6,198 nt of DNA from CAZRZN01 sp964604565 (lineage in GTDB: Bacteria; Pseudomonadota; Alphaproteobacteria; Rhodobacterales; Rhodobacteraceae). Where the stretch lies: the NCBI GenBank assembly GCA_964604565.1, contig CAZRZN010000254.1, forward strand, positions 1 to 6,198, read 5' to 3'. Shown here in pieces: positions 6,029-6,198 of this stretch (the stretch's first letter is position 1; each line of letters begins with the position of its first letter). A program made the position numbers and the translations under genes. Below the pieces are notes generated by a model that saw only the letters and a program-made list of their open reading frames with translations, was not told the DNA's origin and did no database searches.

Positions 6029-6057
6029 GGCGCCTTTTGCGCCTTGCAGGGCCCTGC
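6029..6057. repeat. Adjacent hairpin and 12-bp palindrome upstream of the DUF2059-like gene
   Basis: GGCGC-CTTTT-GCGCC (6029-6043) is followed by the perfect 12-bp palindrome GCAGGGCCCTGC (6046-6057). They lie in the 208-bp gap between the DUF2059-like start (5943) and the tRNA-Ser gene, about 90-110 bp upstream of that start. They could be operator sites or chance symmetry in GC-rich DNA. I found no convincing promoter for the DUF2059-like gene in the rest of the gap. Confidence 0.3.
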
Positions 6058-6104
6058 CCGTCCCGGCGAAACCCGCGATGTCCGAAAAAAGCAGCGTTTG
6101 ATGC

Positions 6105-6132
6105 TTGCGCCGCCCGGTTCGATTGGCTAAAC
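6105..6132 (+). promoter_or_regulatory. Probable promoter of tRNA-Ser
   Basis: TTGCGCC (6105-6111) and GCTAAAC (6126-6132) are separated by 14 bases. They match much of the alphaproteobacterial housekeeping pattern TTGACGS-N10-14-GCTANAWC and lie about 20 bp upstream of the mature tRNA 5' end (6152), a suitable place for a short 5' leader. Confidence 0.5.
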
Positions 6133-6151
6133 GCCTGCCACCTGACCCCGC

Positions 6152-6198
6152 GGAGAGGTGCCGGAGTGGTCGAACGGGGCGGTCTCGAAAACCGTTGA
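6152..6198 (+). tRNA. tRNA-Ser(CGA), 3' half beyond window
   Basis: The visible 47 bases cover the acceptor 5' strand GGAGAGG (6152-6158), T8-G9, the D arm (GCCGGAGTGGTCGAACGG) and the whole anticodon arm. The anticodon stem GCGGT/ACCGT (6179-6183 with 6191-6195, one G-T pair) encloses the loop CTCGAAA, giving anticodon CGA at 6186-6188, which reads the serine codon UCG. The D arm and anticodon arm closely resemble bacterial tRNA-Ser(CGA). The long variable arm, T arm and acceptor 3' strand lie past the window edge, so completeness cannot be judged. Confidence 0.92.

Noticed and set aside
6152..6198. tRNA-Ser as an attachment site for an integrated element
   Set aside because: tRNA genes are common integration targets, but the 3' end lies outside the window. 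No integrase or repeated tRNA fragment is seen inside it.

Overview
The window looks like chromosomal core DNA from a GC-rich alphaproteobacterium, most likely of the Rhodobacteraceae (Roseobacter/Rhodobacter group). Three things point there: the order rplU-rpmA-acetyltransferase-obgE-proB-proA; an L21 protein with a C-terminal helix-hairpin-helix extension; and promoter-like sites that fit the alphaproteobacterial form (TTG-type -35, GCTAAA-like -10). The assignment comes from reading the sequence and was not tested by a search.

All protein genes lie on the minus strand, so transcription runs from high to low coordinates. From right to left: a partial tRNA-Ser(CGA) on the plus strand at the right edge (6152-6198); a secreted DUF2059-like protein (5089-5943); a 223-bp intergenic region with a strong promoter and a structured leader of about 144 nt; rplU (L21) and rpmA (L27), closed by an intrinsic terminator at about 3930-3967; a RimJ/RimL-type GNAT acetyltransferase (3291-3830); a 201-bp spacer with an unusual palindromic element and a probable obgE promoter; obgE (2049-3089), overlapping proB (955-2061); and proA (1-881), cut by the left edge.

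Two functional modules are visible. The first is 50S ribosome biogenesis: L21, L27 and the 50S-assembly GTPase ObgE, with a GNAT enzyme between them that could modify a ribosomal protein (inference only). The second is proline synthesis: ProB phosphorylates glutamate and ProA reduces the product to glutamate-5-semialdehyde. obgE-proB-proA reads as one transcription unit, with a 13-bp obgE/proB overlap and a 73-bp proB/proA gap.

No gene-free stretch exceeds 300 bases; the longest gaps are 223, 208, 201 and 163 bp and are described below. I saw no mobile element, CRISPR array, phage gene or clearly new multi-gene system. The points most worth a second look are the L21 C-terminal fusion, the rplU leader with mutually exclusive stems, and the GGATCCTG palindrome upstream of obgE.
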